Of a stretch of 64,000 nt of DNA, positions 29,853 through 42,404 are shown one piece after another. The translations under genes were made by a program, and so were the position numbers. Source of the stretch: Apis mellifera (taxonomy: Eukaryota > Arthropoda > Insecta > Hymenoptera > Apidae); assembly GCF_003254395.2 (NCBI RefSeq), contig NC_037647.1, positions 6,422,876-6,486,875 on the forward strand, read 5' to 3'. The stretch's first letter is position 1. Every line of letters begins with the position of its first letter. The notes beneath the pieces were generated by a model. The model had not been told where the DNA came from. It saw only the letters and a program-made list of their open reading frames with translations, and did not search any database.

Positions 29853-31987
29853 AGATTGATATATATATATATATATATATATCAATTCTTCGAAATAAAA
29901 CTTCGGAGTAAATTTCAAGTAATGATATGCCGAATAATATAAATTATTGAATAAAATTTACGATTACGAACATTAATCTTTTATTTGATTTATATTCATT
30001 TCTTGTCTTTCATTTAAGTTGAATTTGCAGAAATTATCTGTTCAAATAAGTATTCAATTCGGACTATGAACGATAAAGTGGACTTATTACTTTTAAGATC
30101 TTTAATTAGATATATATAATGTTATTATATATTTTTTATTTAATATGTAACTTATGAGTTTTTCTTATTTTTGAATTTATTTCTTTTTTTTATCAAATTT
30201 TGAAAAATAATGAATATCCAAATAATGTATATATTTTATACGCGGAAAAAATTATTGCAATAGAAAACTTAAAAACGAATCGAATATATATTTTTATGAA
30301 TTTTTTAATTTTAATAATTAAGCATTTATATTTTTGCTGTACTGCTATTTTCATACAATTAGATATATTCAAATTATAAAATATGATTAAAAATATTTCT
30401 CTATTATCTTATAATTTTTTTTTTCATTAACTTCTTAACATTCATTGCTTTTTGAAGTTTTTTTCATTTTATTATCGATGTTCAAAGTCATTTCTTTTAT
30501 ACTTGTGTTATCATGTTCTTCTTCTTCTTCATGAATTTCTTGACAAGAATTTCTTCGTAATTTTCCCTTTATGTAAGTAGTTAGGATTCTTCTTTTATTT
30601 TCTCGACATAAATAACAATTTTCTTTTGAAAATGTCTTCTGCTCGTGATGTTGCAATAAACGTTGGGAATAAATTTGTGTTGATTTTCCTGAAAAATGAT
30701 TTTATTTTTTTATAATAATATTATATGATATTTATGTACTATTTTATTTTTTATTATTCTATTTTTTAAATATTATTATTTTTAATAAAAATGATATAGA
30801 TTTTTTGTATTTAATTTTTTTTTGTAATTGAAACAAAAATTTTCTTTTTTAATTTTTAGATTCCTTTTTTAAATTCATTGATTTGTATTTTTTTTTCTAT
30901 TAGTTAATCAATGTTTAAAGTTCCAAATATATCATCGTGCATTGTAGCACGTAGTCAATTTTCTGATTTATGAAGACATTGTTTTTTAATCGAAAAACAT
31001 TTTAAAATTAAAAAATGTAATGCATCACATTTATTTCTTCTGAAATTTAGCTTTAATAAATTTGATAATTTTGTATAAATTTCTTAGAATAAAAATTATA
31101 TTTTGTTATATAAATTGTAATAATAAAGAAAAAATAGAGAAGAATAAAAAGGAATAGAATAAAAGATAATTGATGTTTCAGATAAATAAAAATTTTAAAA
31201 TCAAAATCATAATTTTGAACAAATAATATAGCAAATTTTTATTAGATAAAATTAAAAATAGATTATCAATATAGTTTTTTTCAATTATAAATTATCAATT
31301 ATAAATTATAAATTTCAATTATATTATTTAATAACTTGATTCAATTTTAAATATATGCATGTAGATAAAAAAAATTTAATCGATTGAAATATTTCTTTTT
31401 CTAATATGTAGATTTGATAAATAAAATTTGCATTAGAAATTTTATATAAATTTATATTCAATTTATATCAATATTGATTATCACTATTTATTCTCATATC
31501 ACATTATTTATTTTCATGTATCACATTATTTATTTTCAAATGCATTTTTACATCGTAATATATGACTTATATAATTATATAAAATTTCGATTTTAAATTA
31601 AAAAAATAAAATGTTTTTATATTATTAATCAAATTTCATATAAATCACGAAATATTTCTATATACATGTATAAAATTAAAAATTGGATAAAAAAATGATT
31701 ACTATTCATTCACTTATTATTCTATATTTTTAATTTTGTTTTCATTAATGTATATAATGACGCTGATATGAAAAGTATTTTTCGTATCATTTTACTTGTT
31801 TACATAATATATATAAATGTATATATTAATATATTAATATTATATACGTATTATTATACGTATTATAATGAAATCATATGCGCATTACGTTACATGGTTT
31901 ACATACATATATCACTTAATCATAAATATCATAAATATGTATGTTTTTCATATTCAACTTCTTTTCATACTGTTCGCTCTCTTTCAA

Positions 31988-32024
<37 letters not shown>

Positions 32025-35000
32025 AAAGGTATAATATATTTTAGCTAATTATATTTTCATGGTCTCATTTATATAATTTAAAATAAAATATAAAGCTTTT
32101 TCATGTTAGTAATTCTATTGTTATTTTAATTTATAATATATACATTAAGATTTTTAATTCGTGATTATAATTCATTTTAAAGTCTAATATATAATAAATA
32201 AAGCAAAGAATAATCTCTTAGCAATTAATTCCACACAATTGTAAGAAAAAAAAGGATAACTACGATGCATAAATACATAACTGAGAAATATTCTTCTGGC
32301 ATCGATTAAAAATGTAAAAATCATATTAATCAAATCTTGAAATTTTTGTTATTATTTCAATAAAAATAATATGATTAATTCATAAATAAATCATGATAAT
32401 TTTATACATCGATTATTTATTATTTAATTTTTACTAAATGTAGAATCAAGTATTTAATTAATTGATTTCTTTAATTGATTTCTTAATTCTTTTTTTTCTG
32501 AAAAAAAAAAAAAGATATTTATTATATATCAGTGATCAAAATTTTTGAATTAAAATTTAATAAAAATGAATTTTATTTTTTCTTATCTCGTATTTTCAAA
32601 TTCTCAAATGTTTTTAAAAATATAGAAAGTAATAAAAATTAATAATTAATGAATTTATAACGATAATACATAAAAAGAACATAAAGAAGAAGATTTATTT
32701 ATGAGATAATTGCAAAGAATATTAATTTTTTTCTTTGAATTATCTAAATAATGAAAAATATGAAAAATAAAGTAAGTTCTATCATATGTAAATAAAACAT
32801 ATTTATAAAAAAGATTGGTAACATTATATTATAATAAAAAAAATTATTTTTACTAATTTTTTTTTTAAAAATTAAAAAAAATATTAACCCCCAATCAATT
32901 ATCAATTATATAAAAATTTATTTATCCGTCTAAAGATATTTAGAAAGAATGATGATAATGAATTGATCATCGTAAAATGTTTGATAATTATTTAATATTA
33001 TCTTTATTTTTTTTTATCATTTTAATAAACATTTAAAAGATAATTTGTTTAGATATAATTGAAACGTACCACTATTAAAATAATCTTTATTCCACGGTTG
33101 CTCATAATCTCGGTATTGAGGAGTCCTTAAGAAACCGTAAGTCAAGACTTCAGGAACGTAGACTAAATCCATCGTTTCTGTCTGAAGTTTTTTCTAAAGT
33201 AAAGATATATTTTATCTATTCTATTCATAAAAATTTACTCATGTATATGCAAATATTTTCTTTTTTCTTTAATTTATTTTTGATGTGTTTTTTTAATTAT
33301 TATTTATTTCTTCTTATTTTTAAAAACTCACCAAATGATCACGAAGTTGCACCTATTTTCTAAAACGCAACTAAAACTCGTTTAGTAAGATCTCTTGTTT
33401 ATTATTATTTTCAGTCTTCTTTCTTTCACTAATTGGAAATAATTTATTGATTACCAAAAAATTTAATATTATTACATATTGTTCATAATAAAAGAAAAAG
33501 CAAAAGAAATAGAGGCAATTAAAATTAAAAATAAGATTATGTTATGCTCGAATTGCTACGATGGTTTGCTTTGAACTGAAGAAATACACTGAGCATGAAA
33601 TGTTTATGAGTCGGTTCTTCCCTCTCCATCGGTTCTTGTTCTCTTCACTCCTCTCCTCCATTACTGTGTGCCCTTCAACTCGGTATTTTATCCCTCCCTT
33701 TCTTCCAATCACTTTTGCGAATTTCTTACGTATTTTATAATCATTCAACATATTTTCTGCGCATATTTTTTTATGATATTATCCTTATAATTTTTTATTT
33801 TCTATTGAAATTTTTGCTTTTTAACTTTTTAATACTTTTGTACAATTTGAATGTAATCTATTTCTTATAGATTATAAATTATAAATTATAATATATAATA
33901 TATTAATATTTATATTATATATATATTTAATATATTAATATAATATATAAATATCTTCTTCATATAAATTCAATCAAGTGAAACAATTTTCTTCATCTAT
34001 TTTTAATTTCTATTTTTCATCGATTATATTTATATTTACCTATATATATATTTGAAAAATTTATAAAAATATTTTATAAAAAGTAAAAAAATATATATAA
34101 AAAAAAATTTTGATCAAATATTTTGAAGACTACTATTAAAAATGATCATGAGACAATATTTAACTAAAATACTTACTAATAATAAATACTCATTGAATAT
34201 GATTTGTTTATTTTATGAATTCACATCTTTTTATAAATAAGTAAATATCTATCTATCTTGATAATTTGTTAAAATCATTGTTGATTTTTCTTCGTTTCAT
34301 CTTCCTTTTTTAATTATTATGTCGTATTATAAATGCCAGGTCAATGATAATTTACTTGTTTATTATCATTTTAAGTTGTTTTTTTATGTGGTATTATTAT
34401 CCTGCATTGTTAAAACCTGCATTTATTAAATGAGTTTATAAATGAGTTTGAGATGTATAATTAGATCTTATAATTTCAATATTTTTATAGTAATAAATAT
34501 CTAATAATTGATAGAATATATTATATATTATATGATGAAATTTATTATATAAAACAAAATAAATGAAACATAAATATTTATATATATATATATATATATC
34601 ATTTTTATGAAGTAATTATTTAAAAAATTGTTTTAAAAAATATAAGTTTTTTTTAAATAATTTAAACTACGAATAAGAATAGTTTTATTTATTGATAAAT
34701 CTGAAAAATTATAAAGTGTAATAAAAACTTCTTCATATTATTAAATTCTGAAAATAATTAAAACGTAATAAATGTTAATCTTTTAAAAAAAGAAAACTAC
34801 TTAACAAATTATGATATAGATATTTTATCTATTTATTTTATCATCGCAAAACAAAAAAAATAAATAAATATGTGACACAGTTACAATTTTTCATAAAATA
34901 TAATTTAAATATTCAAGCATAAACTTAAAAACACTGGATTTTCTATGACGTTTTTTATGATATCAATTAGACATCGATTTTTTCAACTGTTCTATTGAAA

Positions 35001-38000
35001 ATAAATAAAATATGATAATAAAATTAATTAATTTTATTTTTAAAACATTAGAATTATGTTTAAAATATTAGAAATTTAATTTTACAATAACGTAATATAT
35101 GTAATAATAAATATAAATATATGTATAAAAATAATAGTAAAAATATATAAAATTTTTTTATTTTTTTATTTTAGTTGAATGTTAACTTAATATATTTTAT
35201 TATATATCTTTGTATATATCTTGTATACATACTATTCTATATTTTTTTGTGTCTTTTTATCGGTTAATTATATCAGGATAACATTAAGAAATAAACGTCA
35301 AGATATGATCGATAACGAAATAGGTACTTATAAAAGATTAATCCACAGTCGTTCTTAATCGAACTTTTATTGTCTTATCATATAAGATACTGATAATGAT
35401 GGTTATTCATGCGCAAAACAATCAAGATTAAATTAGATAAAACAAAAAATGTAAATATCATATCGCTTTTTACGATATAATTTTATTATAATAGTAAGCA
35501 ATTATAATAATTAACAATAAATAATGGACAAATATCCGAAATAATATATATATAAATATCTGGTAACTAGTCTTGAGAGAAAATTTATATTTTTTGAGCA
35601 CTAATAAAATTTATTATGAATCATATTATAAATTAATAAAGTCCAATAACTTTATTTCGTTTTTTTTTTTATACAAAAATGTTCTTAAGAATTATGCTTA
35701 TTTTGTATTTATTAAAATTTCTTTTTTAACTATATCAGGAAAGTCTCGGAGGAAATTCAAGAACAGCAATGCTTGGAACAATATCACCAGCTAATATACA
35801 TGTAGAAGAAACGCTTGCAACACTTCGATATGCTTGTCAAGCTCGAGCTATTGTTAATCGCGTTCGAATTAATGAAGATCCACATGAAAAATTAATTCGG
35901 TAACAAATATTTTCTCATATGTAATTGATAATTCATATATATTATCCCATTTAAAAATATTTTTCCTTATGTGGATTATGAATACATATAAAATTGAAAG
36001 TTCTTAAATAAATTATAGATCTTCCACTTCAAAGAAGAAAGACAAAAGAATACCGATACAATTTTTATAGTTTGTAATAGGCATATAACCTAAAACTTTT
36101 AATTATAAATATAATTATGATTTTTCTATCAGAGAATTAAAAGCAGAAGTGTTGCGATTACGCGGCGTACGCGAAGGATACGAAAAACAACTTGGAATAT
36201 TTCCACGTCGTCTTCTCGATTCTGTTGAATTGGTTAATCAAAGTAACGATGAAATTAAACAAAAACAAGAAGAAATTAATAAATTGAAAGATCAATTAAA
36301 GAAAACTGAAGAACAACTTGCAACTACCCAAATGTAAGTTCATAAATACAAGTAGGTCAAATATAATCATAAGCTATATTTATTTTAGAAATAATCAATA
36401 TAAATTGTTATATATTTTGATATCATTTTAAAAATAAATTAGATCATATTATTCCAGAAATAGATCAAAGGATATTTATAAATTTAAAGATTTGAATGTT
36501 TAGTTACATGTAATTACAGGATTTGGCAAACAAAATTACGAGATACTGAGGAAAAAAAAAATTCAGAAATAAAATATTTACGTCGCTGTGGTATTGCTAT
36601 TGAGCTCGATTTTTATGAGAAGGATAAACAGCCTTGTCTTATAAATCTCGCGGCCGATCCTATGTTGTCCGGTATACTTTTGTATTTCATTCCTCCGGGA
36701 TTGGTTCGCATTGGAAAAAATTCTGATTGCGAGAATTCTTCAGAAAATTTGGATATCATGTTGGATGGACCTCTGGTTAGGCCTTTACACTGGTTAGTTG
36801 GGTCGTTTGCAATTCGGTGGATTGAAAAATTTCTTGGCCTTGTTCATATTTTCCATTTGTATGCCATCTTTTTCTCCATTACTTCGTTTTTTTGACTTGC
36901 TGCTCATGAATTGTGATTCAGGAAAATGTTTGTCTTTGTTCATCTTTGTTTTCTTTCACTAATCGCTTCTCACCAATGCATGTTTGTCTTCTCTTATGAT
37001 TTAATATATTATTTAATATTATTCAAAATAATATTTTAATTAATTTATGATTTAAAAAAATATGCATGATAATTTTCTGTGTTATTTAATCACTATATGG
37101 TGTTATGATTTCCGAATGATTTCAAATTTTAATACATTAACTCATATAAGCATAAAAAATTAAATATTTATATCTGACAAAAAAATATATAATTGGAATT
37201 ATTTATGTTTACTTTAATAAATCTTTTTAATGATTTTCTAATCGATTTTTTATGCACTCACAGTACTATTGAAAACAATAATGGAAAACTTATATTATCT
37301 TCAGAAATGGAAGGAGATACATTTGTGAATGGGCAGGTATAATATATTTTACATTTATAATTTTATTATATTACTTTCATCAATTATAAATAATTTATTA
37401 CATATAGGTCGTAACTGGCAAAGTTATTTTAAAACACGGTGATCGATTAGTAATTGGCGGTAATCATTATTTTAAAGTTTCAAATCCGAATGATAAGCAT
37501 GGTAATATACAAATTTCAGCGCAAGCTGTAGATTATGAATTTGCTCATCAAGAAATTCTTAAAGTGCAGGAAGAAAAGTATAAATTTATAATAATTCTTT
37601 TTATTCAATAAATGTTCATTACTTAAAATTGTTATTTTTTAATTCAATATAGATTAAGAGCAGAATTGGAAGAAAGTAAACAGAAAGCAATAAAGGAATT
37701 AGAAAATGCAAAACGAGAAATTGAAATGCAATTGGGAACCCAAAAATTATCATACGAACGTAAAATTGAAATTCTTGATTCTACAGTTCAAGAGCAGAAA
37801 CTTGCATTAGAACAAATTCATAAAAAAAAAAAAGAATTAGAATTAGAAAAAGAATTACTTGCAAATGAAATTGAAGCAAATAATAGATTAAAACAAATAC
37901 AATTTGATCAAAGTAAAGTTAATATTACACCATATAAATCTAATTTTTTACAAGAATTGGAAAGTATTTTAAATGAAAGAACAGCAAATGTCGAATTTGC

Positions 38001-38927
38001 TCTTAAGATGAAAGCTAGCGAAGAAGCAATAAGTGATGGTGGTATTAGTTTACATGAAATGCAAATATTAGTAAGAGAAGCTACTGAACGATGTAAAGAA
38101 GTTGGTATTAATTATGTAGGTATTTATAATATTTACATAAATAATAATTAAAAAATATATGTTTTAATATATATAGCATAATTTTATTCGTTATATTTTA
38201 GGATTTTGATCAACAGCAAACAATTGTCAATAAAAGTCTGAAACCAGTAATTCGTATACGTAACAAAGATAGCATGAAAGAAACATTCTGGCAACCAATG
38301 CGATTTTTAGATTGGGTTCATCATTTGCGAGATTATGATATAGAAGATTCGATTAAGGAATTATGTACATCAGAAGAAACTTGGGAACCTTATGAAAATA
38401 CAGAAACTTTTGAGGATTCTTTAAATAATAGTCGGATTTCAATAAATATGACTCCCGTAAAGAAGCATTTAAATGAGAGTTTACAACTTTCATTAGATAC
38501 ATCCGTACTTGAAACTACATTAAATAATCAAACATTTGATATTTCAAAAGATCAAGAAACTATAAATACATGTCTCTTTCAAATAGAACTTGCTATAAAA
38601 ACTATACGTAAATTATGTAATAAAAATAGCGAAATTCAATCGATTCCGGAATCTCTTAATAATATAGAAAGTATCATTTGTAATTTACGTGAAACTTTAA
38701 AAATAGCAAACATAAGTAAATGTACCAATGAAAATGTAATTTCTGTTCAGAATTTTAATGGTAGCACAATTGAAAATTCTGACATAAATTTGACAGTTTC
38801 TAGCCTCAATTGCAACATAAAATCTGTTTCACCAACAAAATCTACTTTACGTAATAATGATAAAGGTTTTGTGTGTGACAAGAAAAGTGTAAGATTTACA
38901 GATAAATTAAAAGAAGAATTAACTTAG
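26951..38927 (+). CDS. neb: Kinesin-3 family motor, KIF14 type (nebbish)
   Basis: Twelve exons (26951-27057, 27136-27687, 27820-28366, 28441-28668, 28746-28874, 35739-35899, 36133-36333, 36520-36792, 37264-37336, 37408-37577, 37653-38115, 38202-38927) give 1209 residues. A 205-residue N-terminal extension precedes the motor, which starts near TVGIRVRPL. Walker A GQTGSGKS is at about 296, switch I NEKSSRSH follows, switch II DLAGSE is at about 460, and the neck is LRYACQARAIVN. An FHA domain covers roughly 690-785 (RIGKNSD..HCTIEN..GGNHYF). Coiled coils and an acidic tail (FWQPMRFLDWVHHL..EEWEPYE-like) follow, as in KIF14. KIF14/Nebbish acts at the midzone and midbody in cytokinesis. The exon 11 donor must be TAT|gtaggt, because the nearby gtattt donor would shift the frame. 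Confidence 0.93.
29829..29882. repeat. Two TA microsatellites in KIF14 intron
   Basis: Two blocks of about 12 TA units separated by taagattga. The second is part of a TTGATATA...TATATCAA palindrome. Confidence 0.92.
30435..33172 (-). CDS. Nested two-exon gene of unknown function
   Basis: Coding exons 33070-33172 and 30435-30688 lie antisense inside the KIF14 intron. The donor (AGTG|gtacgt) and acceptor (ttttttcag) join in phase 1 to 118 residues ending at TAA. The first exon begins at 33193 after a good acceptor (ctttactttag), with ATG 21 bp inside, so an untranslated exon lies upstream; a donor (complement of aaaaactcac) near 33330 fits it. The protein opens MDLVYVPEVLTYGFLRTPQY, contains CYLCRENKRR, then an acidic run (EEEEEH) and a basic C-terminus. 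No signal peptide, membrane span or known domain is visible. I do not recognise a homologue. Codon composition is less AT-biased than the intron around it. Confidence 0.6.
31981..32028. repeat. Perfect TA palindrome with unique arms
   Basis: CTTTCAAAT (31981-31989) and ATTTGAAAG (32020-32028) flank an uninterrupted TA run, making a 48-bp perfect inverted repeat that could extrude as a cruciform. Confidence 0.9.
33330..33760 (-). promoter_or_regulatory. Probable leader and promoter of the nested gene
   Basis: Reading the minus strand, a donor-like gtgagttttt borders a GC-richer stretch at about 33330-33400. A second GC-rich block at 33545-33730 lies further upstream, rich in pyrimidine tracts on the plus strand. 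In this AT-rich intron both stand out as transcribed leader or promoter sequence. The frame on the minus strand across 33542-33751 has no recognisable protein. Confidence 0.35.
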
Positions 38928-39374
38928 TAAAAATAAACATTACTTAATTAAATAAGATTTCTATTTAGAGAGATATATTATTATATAAATGAACTGTATT
39001 GGAATATACTTGAAAAACATTAACATAAAAATATGTTTAGCTACATTTACTATGTGACTATATTATTTTATTTTTTATTAGTCATAGCTGTTATATAATG
39101 TTATTTACGTATATATATATTATATAAAATATTCTGTATGAATGTTTAATTAAATTTATATAAGGTTTGTAAAGTTACAATAATATTATTCAAATAAAAT
39201 AATCAATTTAAATAAGCATCCCATTAAATAAAGCATATTTTATGAATATTAAATTAATAAAATATACTATATAAATTATTATATAATTGCTATATTAAAT
39301 TACTATATAATTACTATATAAACTAAATAAATTTTATATATATTAATTATATATATCAAATTATATATATATAA
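38928..39374. other. Convergent 3' region (KIF14 / PYROXD1)
   Basis: 447 bp of AT-rich 3' UTR sequence with no gene. Confidence 0.65.
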
Positions 39375-40808
39375 TTAATCAAAATAATCTTCAATATCAA
39401 TAGCAGGATTCAATAAATCTTCTCCATAGATACTTAAATCTAATTGATTAAGTATTAAATTCTCGCACATTTCTTCTAAATTAGTATCTCCAATTAAAAC
39501 TGCTCCTTGCATTTTACCATTTTTTAATATAAGTTTTATATATTCTTCTCCTTTAGTTGTTCGTAATAATACTTCATAATTATTATCCAACTTTTGTCCA
39601 TTATACAAACCAAGTAAAACTACTTTGTAACCAAAAAACTTAGTTACATGAGTAAAAAGTTCAAAACAGAAATCTTGTAGAAACTCTTCATTTTTCATTT
39701 TAGAAACCATTGATTTTGCTGCATATCGACCCATTTGATGTGCTTGAGTCCATAATCTCATTTGAAACCAATGTTTTGCTAATACCCATCCTGCACTACA
39801 TACATCTCCAGCAGCATATATATCTTGTTTAGAAGTTTCTAATTTCCAATCTACCAATAATCCTCCATCTTTCTCCTTTTTTATATCTTCCAAACCTATT
39901 ATATCAGAATTTGGAATTACACCAGTTGCTGATACAATGAAATCACAACCAATAATTTTTCCATTTGTTAATTGAACATATATAGGCCATTCTTCCATAG
40001 GATCAAATTCTTTTTGTTCTGATTTATTAAGAATTTTAATTATTTCACATTCATATTCTATTTGTACTTTTGCAGATTTAAGGTAAGTACTTTTTATATT
40101 AAAATTGTTATGCCAATCTGGACCTAAAGCTGGTCCATCTGCTACAGCGGTAATATCAGAGACAGTATACCTCATTCTTTTAGTTAAAGAACTTTTATTA
40201 GCATTTACAAATATATCATTTTTGTATATTTTGTTCATGAAAAATTCTGAAGCTCCAGGATCAACAAAAGTTGCAGAAATATGTTTATCCTTGATTACCC
40301 ATATCATTTCAAGACCATCTACTTCATGCACAATTTCAGTTGCAATACCTCCATTTCCAACTATTACAATTCTTTTTGAATTCTTTATTTTTTGAGAAAA
40401 TTGAAGAACTGATTCAGTATCTCTTATACCTAGTATAAAATTATTATAATTTTCTATAAGTTTTGGTCTAGCACCATTACAAAGACATAACATTTTATAA
40501 TTTATAATTTTTCCAGTTTTAGTTTCCACTTGTTTATTTAAACTATCTATTTTTATTACTAAATCATTTATAATTTTTAATAAATCATGTACTTTCATCA
40601 AAACTGTACTATCTTTTTCTTCTATATCAAATTGCATTAAAGTTTTACCAAGTGGAATTATATTTGTGACTGTTTTTATTAAAGGACTTGCTGTAATTAA
40701 AATGATTTTTTCTTCTGGAGCAAGAAAAGCTATACTTTCAACACAAGATACTCCAGCAATACCACCACCTACTATTAAAAATGTACAGTTTAACTTTTCT
40801 TCATTCAT
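39375..40808 (-). CDS. PYROXD1: PYROXD1, FAD-dependent pyridine nucleotide-disulphide oxidoreductase
   Basis: A single uninterrupted exon of 477 residues; the human protein is 500. The N-terminal FAD-binding Rossmann motif is FLIVGGGIAGVSCVES, followed by a second nucleotide-binding motif RIVIVGNGGIATEIV, GPALGPDWH, and the FAD-binding ATG..AAGDVC segment (CDFIVSATGVIP, DIYAAGDVCSAGW). The C-terminus LNQLDLSIYGEDLLNPAIDIEDYFD is almost the human ending. The family lacks the redox-active CxxC of classical members. PYROXD1 protects the RtcB tRNA-ligase complex from oxidation in vertebrates. Being intronless is unusual in this window. The start is 66 bp downstream of the MRPS18B stop, so it may share a transcript or have a promoter inside that gene. 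Confidence 0.93.
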   Translation of the reverse strand: MNEEKLNCTFLIVGGGIAGVSCVESIAFLAPEEKIILITASPLIKTVTNIIPLGKTLMQFDIEEKDSTVLMKVHDLLKIINDLVIKIDSLNKQVETKTGKIINYKMLCLCNGARPKLIENYNNFILGIRDTESVLQFSQKIKNSKRIVIVGNGGIATEIVHEVDGLEMIWVIKDKHISATFVDPGASEFFMNKIYKNDIFVNANKSSLTKRMRYTVSDITAVADGPALGPDWHNNFNIKSTYLKSAKVQIEYECEIIKILNKSEQKEFDPMEEWPIYVQLTNGKIIGCDFIVSATGVIPNSDIIGLEDIKKEKDGGLLVDWKLETSKQDIYAAGDVCSAGWVLAKHWFQMRLWTQAHQMGRYAAKSMVSKMKNEEFLQDFCFELFTHVTKFFGYKVVLLGLYNGQKLDNNYEVLLRTTKGEEYIKLILKNGKMQGAVLIGDTNLEEMCENLILNQLDLSIYGEDLLNPAIDIEDYFD

Positions 40809-40874
40809 TTTATATGATTTATTTCTTAAATGTAAATTTTCAAATAATTAAATTAAAAAATTAAAAATAATCCA

Positions 40875-41844
40875 TTAATTTTTCCATTCTGAATAATCAT
40901 AATATCTAAAAGGAACATGATATGGAAATAAACCATATTCTCTTGATTTCATTATTGCAACAAGTAGATCTTTATAAGCCTTTTGACAAAGAGAAGTATA
41001 ACTGTAATTAGAAAGAATAAATATAGAATAGATAAGAATAAAAAAAAAATAATATAATTATATTAAAAACTTAAAACTTTTACTATATTTGAAGAAAGTT
41101 AAACTTACTCATAATTTAAAATTTCTCCAGTATCTTTAGAAATAAATTGTTTTAATAAATCAACATTACGATAATCAAGAACTAAATATTCATCTCTGCA
41201 TATTGGACATGGACTACCAGTAGCAATTATACCACTTCTCTAAAATTTTTATAGAATTATTTAAAAAATTATAAAATTATAAAAAAAAATTTTAAAATAT
41301 TCATGGAATTATAAATTAAATAATATTTTAAATTTTTCTTTAAAATACATACAATACAAGTCTTTCGTGTTTTTATTGGAGGAATATGACCTTTAAAATT
41401 TCGTTTATAATATTTCCAAATAGGTTCGTTTCCGTAAGTTTGTTTATAAGCTAATATAAACAATATATAATATAACATAAATAACATATTAATATAATTA
41501 AAATTATAAATATATATTATAAATATACTATATAATTAAAATTACATTAAAAAAATTATATAATTACATACCACTACTTTTAAGATATTTTATACTAATA
41601 TCTACAGGAATTATTTTACTTCTATCTTTTGAAAGAGGAATTGATAAATCTGTATCATTTTCAATATCTTCTATTTTGTCATATTTTGCAAATGTAGAAT
41701 GAATAAAATTCACTGATATAACCTAAAAAAAGTTTAGAATATTAAATCTTTTAAAAATTCATGATTATTTCTAATTCTTACTTTTATAGTTAAATTAGTT
41801 TTAAAAAGTGAGGCAGCTAACTGTAATTTATTTATTAACAACAT
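40875..41844 (-). CDS. mRpS18B: Mitochondrial small ribosomal subunit protein S18B
   Basis: Five exons, 41782-41844, 41572-41722, 41353-41450, 41109-41239 and 40875-41001, give 189 residues. After a short targeting-type N-terminus (MLLINKLQLAASLFKTN) comes the S18 core typical of MRPS18B: WKYYKRNFKGHIPPIKTRKTC, then SPCPICRDEYLVLDYRNVDLL..FIS and TGEILNYDYTSLCQKAYKDLLVAIMKSREYGLFPYHVP. The Cys residues of TRKTCI and CPIC are the zinc ligands of bS18m proteins. It is one of three S18 paralogues of the mitoribosome. It has no promoter-sized gap to the downstream PYROXD1. Confidence 0.92.
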
Positions 41845-42404
41845 TATTTTTAGTATTAATAAAATAGTTTTTTTTTAAAGATAAATACGCATACGTTTCT
41901 AATATAAACTATAATATTCTCTAATGCTCAACAATTTTTAGATATAGCATTCTTATTATTTGATATTTATAAATTACTCAATTTTTAGTATTATAATAAA
42001 TTTATATTATATATATTAATGCTTCTTTAGTTAAATTTTATTATAATATTTAATAAAATTTGATATCAGTTGTTAATATTAATTAATATAAATTTTTAAA
42101 GATTGAATTACATAAATTTTTTATAATCATAAAAATAATTTCTTTATTTGAAAAAATATATATAATATATTTAATAAATTATTGTTTGCTATTAAAAATT
42201 CTTTAATAAAGTTTTTCATTTGACTAAATATTATTTATATCTACATAAATTGAAAATTACTCAAAAAATATATTGAATATTTTATAAGATTTATATTTTA
42301 TATATATTTTAGTAATAAATTTTAATAAAATCATATATTTTTTATATTCAATATTTATTTGTTTATAATCTTAATGTAATATGATAAATAAAACAGGTTT
42401 ACGC

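Larger units (their letters stand above)
28875..35738. other. 6.9-kb intron of the KIF14 gene
   Basis: This is by far the longest intron of the gene. It hosts a nested minus-strand gene (coding 30435-33172, leader and probable promoter 33330-33760), a palindromic TA tract at 31981-32028, TA tracts near 29829-29882 and 34577-34598, and a cluster of GATA-like words at 35270-35410. The rest is AT-rich with nothing I can identify. Confidence 0.7.

Noticed and set aside
33542..33751. 69-codon minus-strand frame upstream of the nested gene
   Set aside because: Overlaps the presumed promoter and leader, lacks domain features and has no splice connection in frame to 33193.
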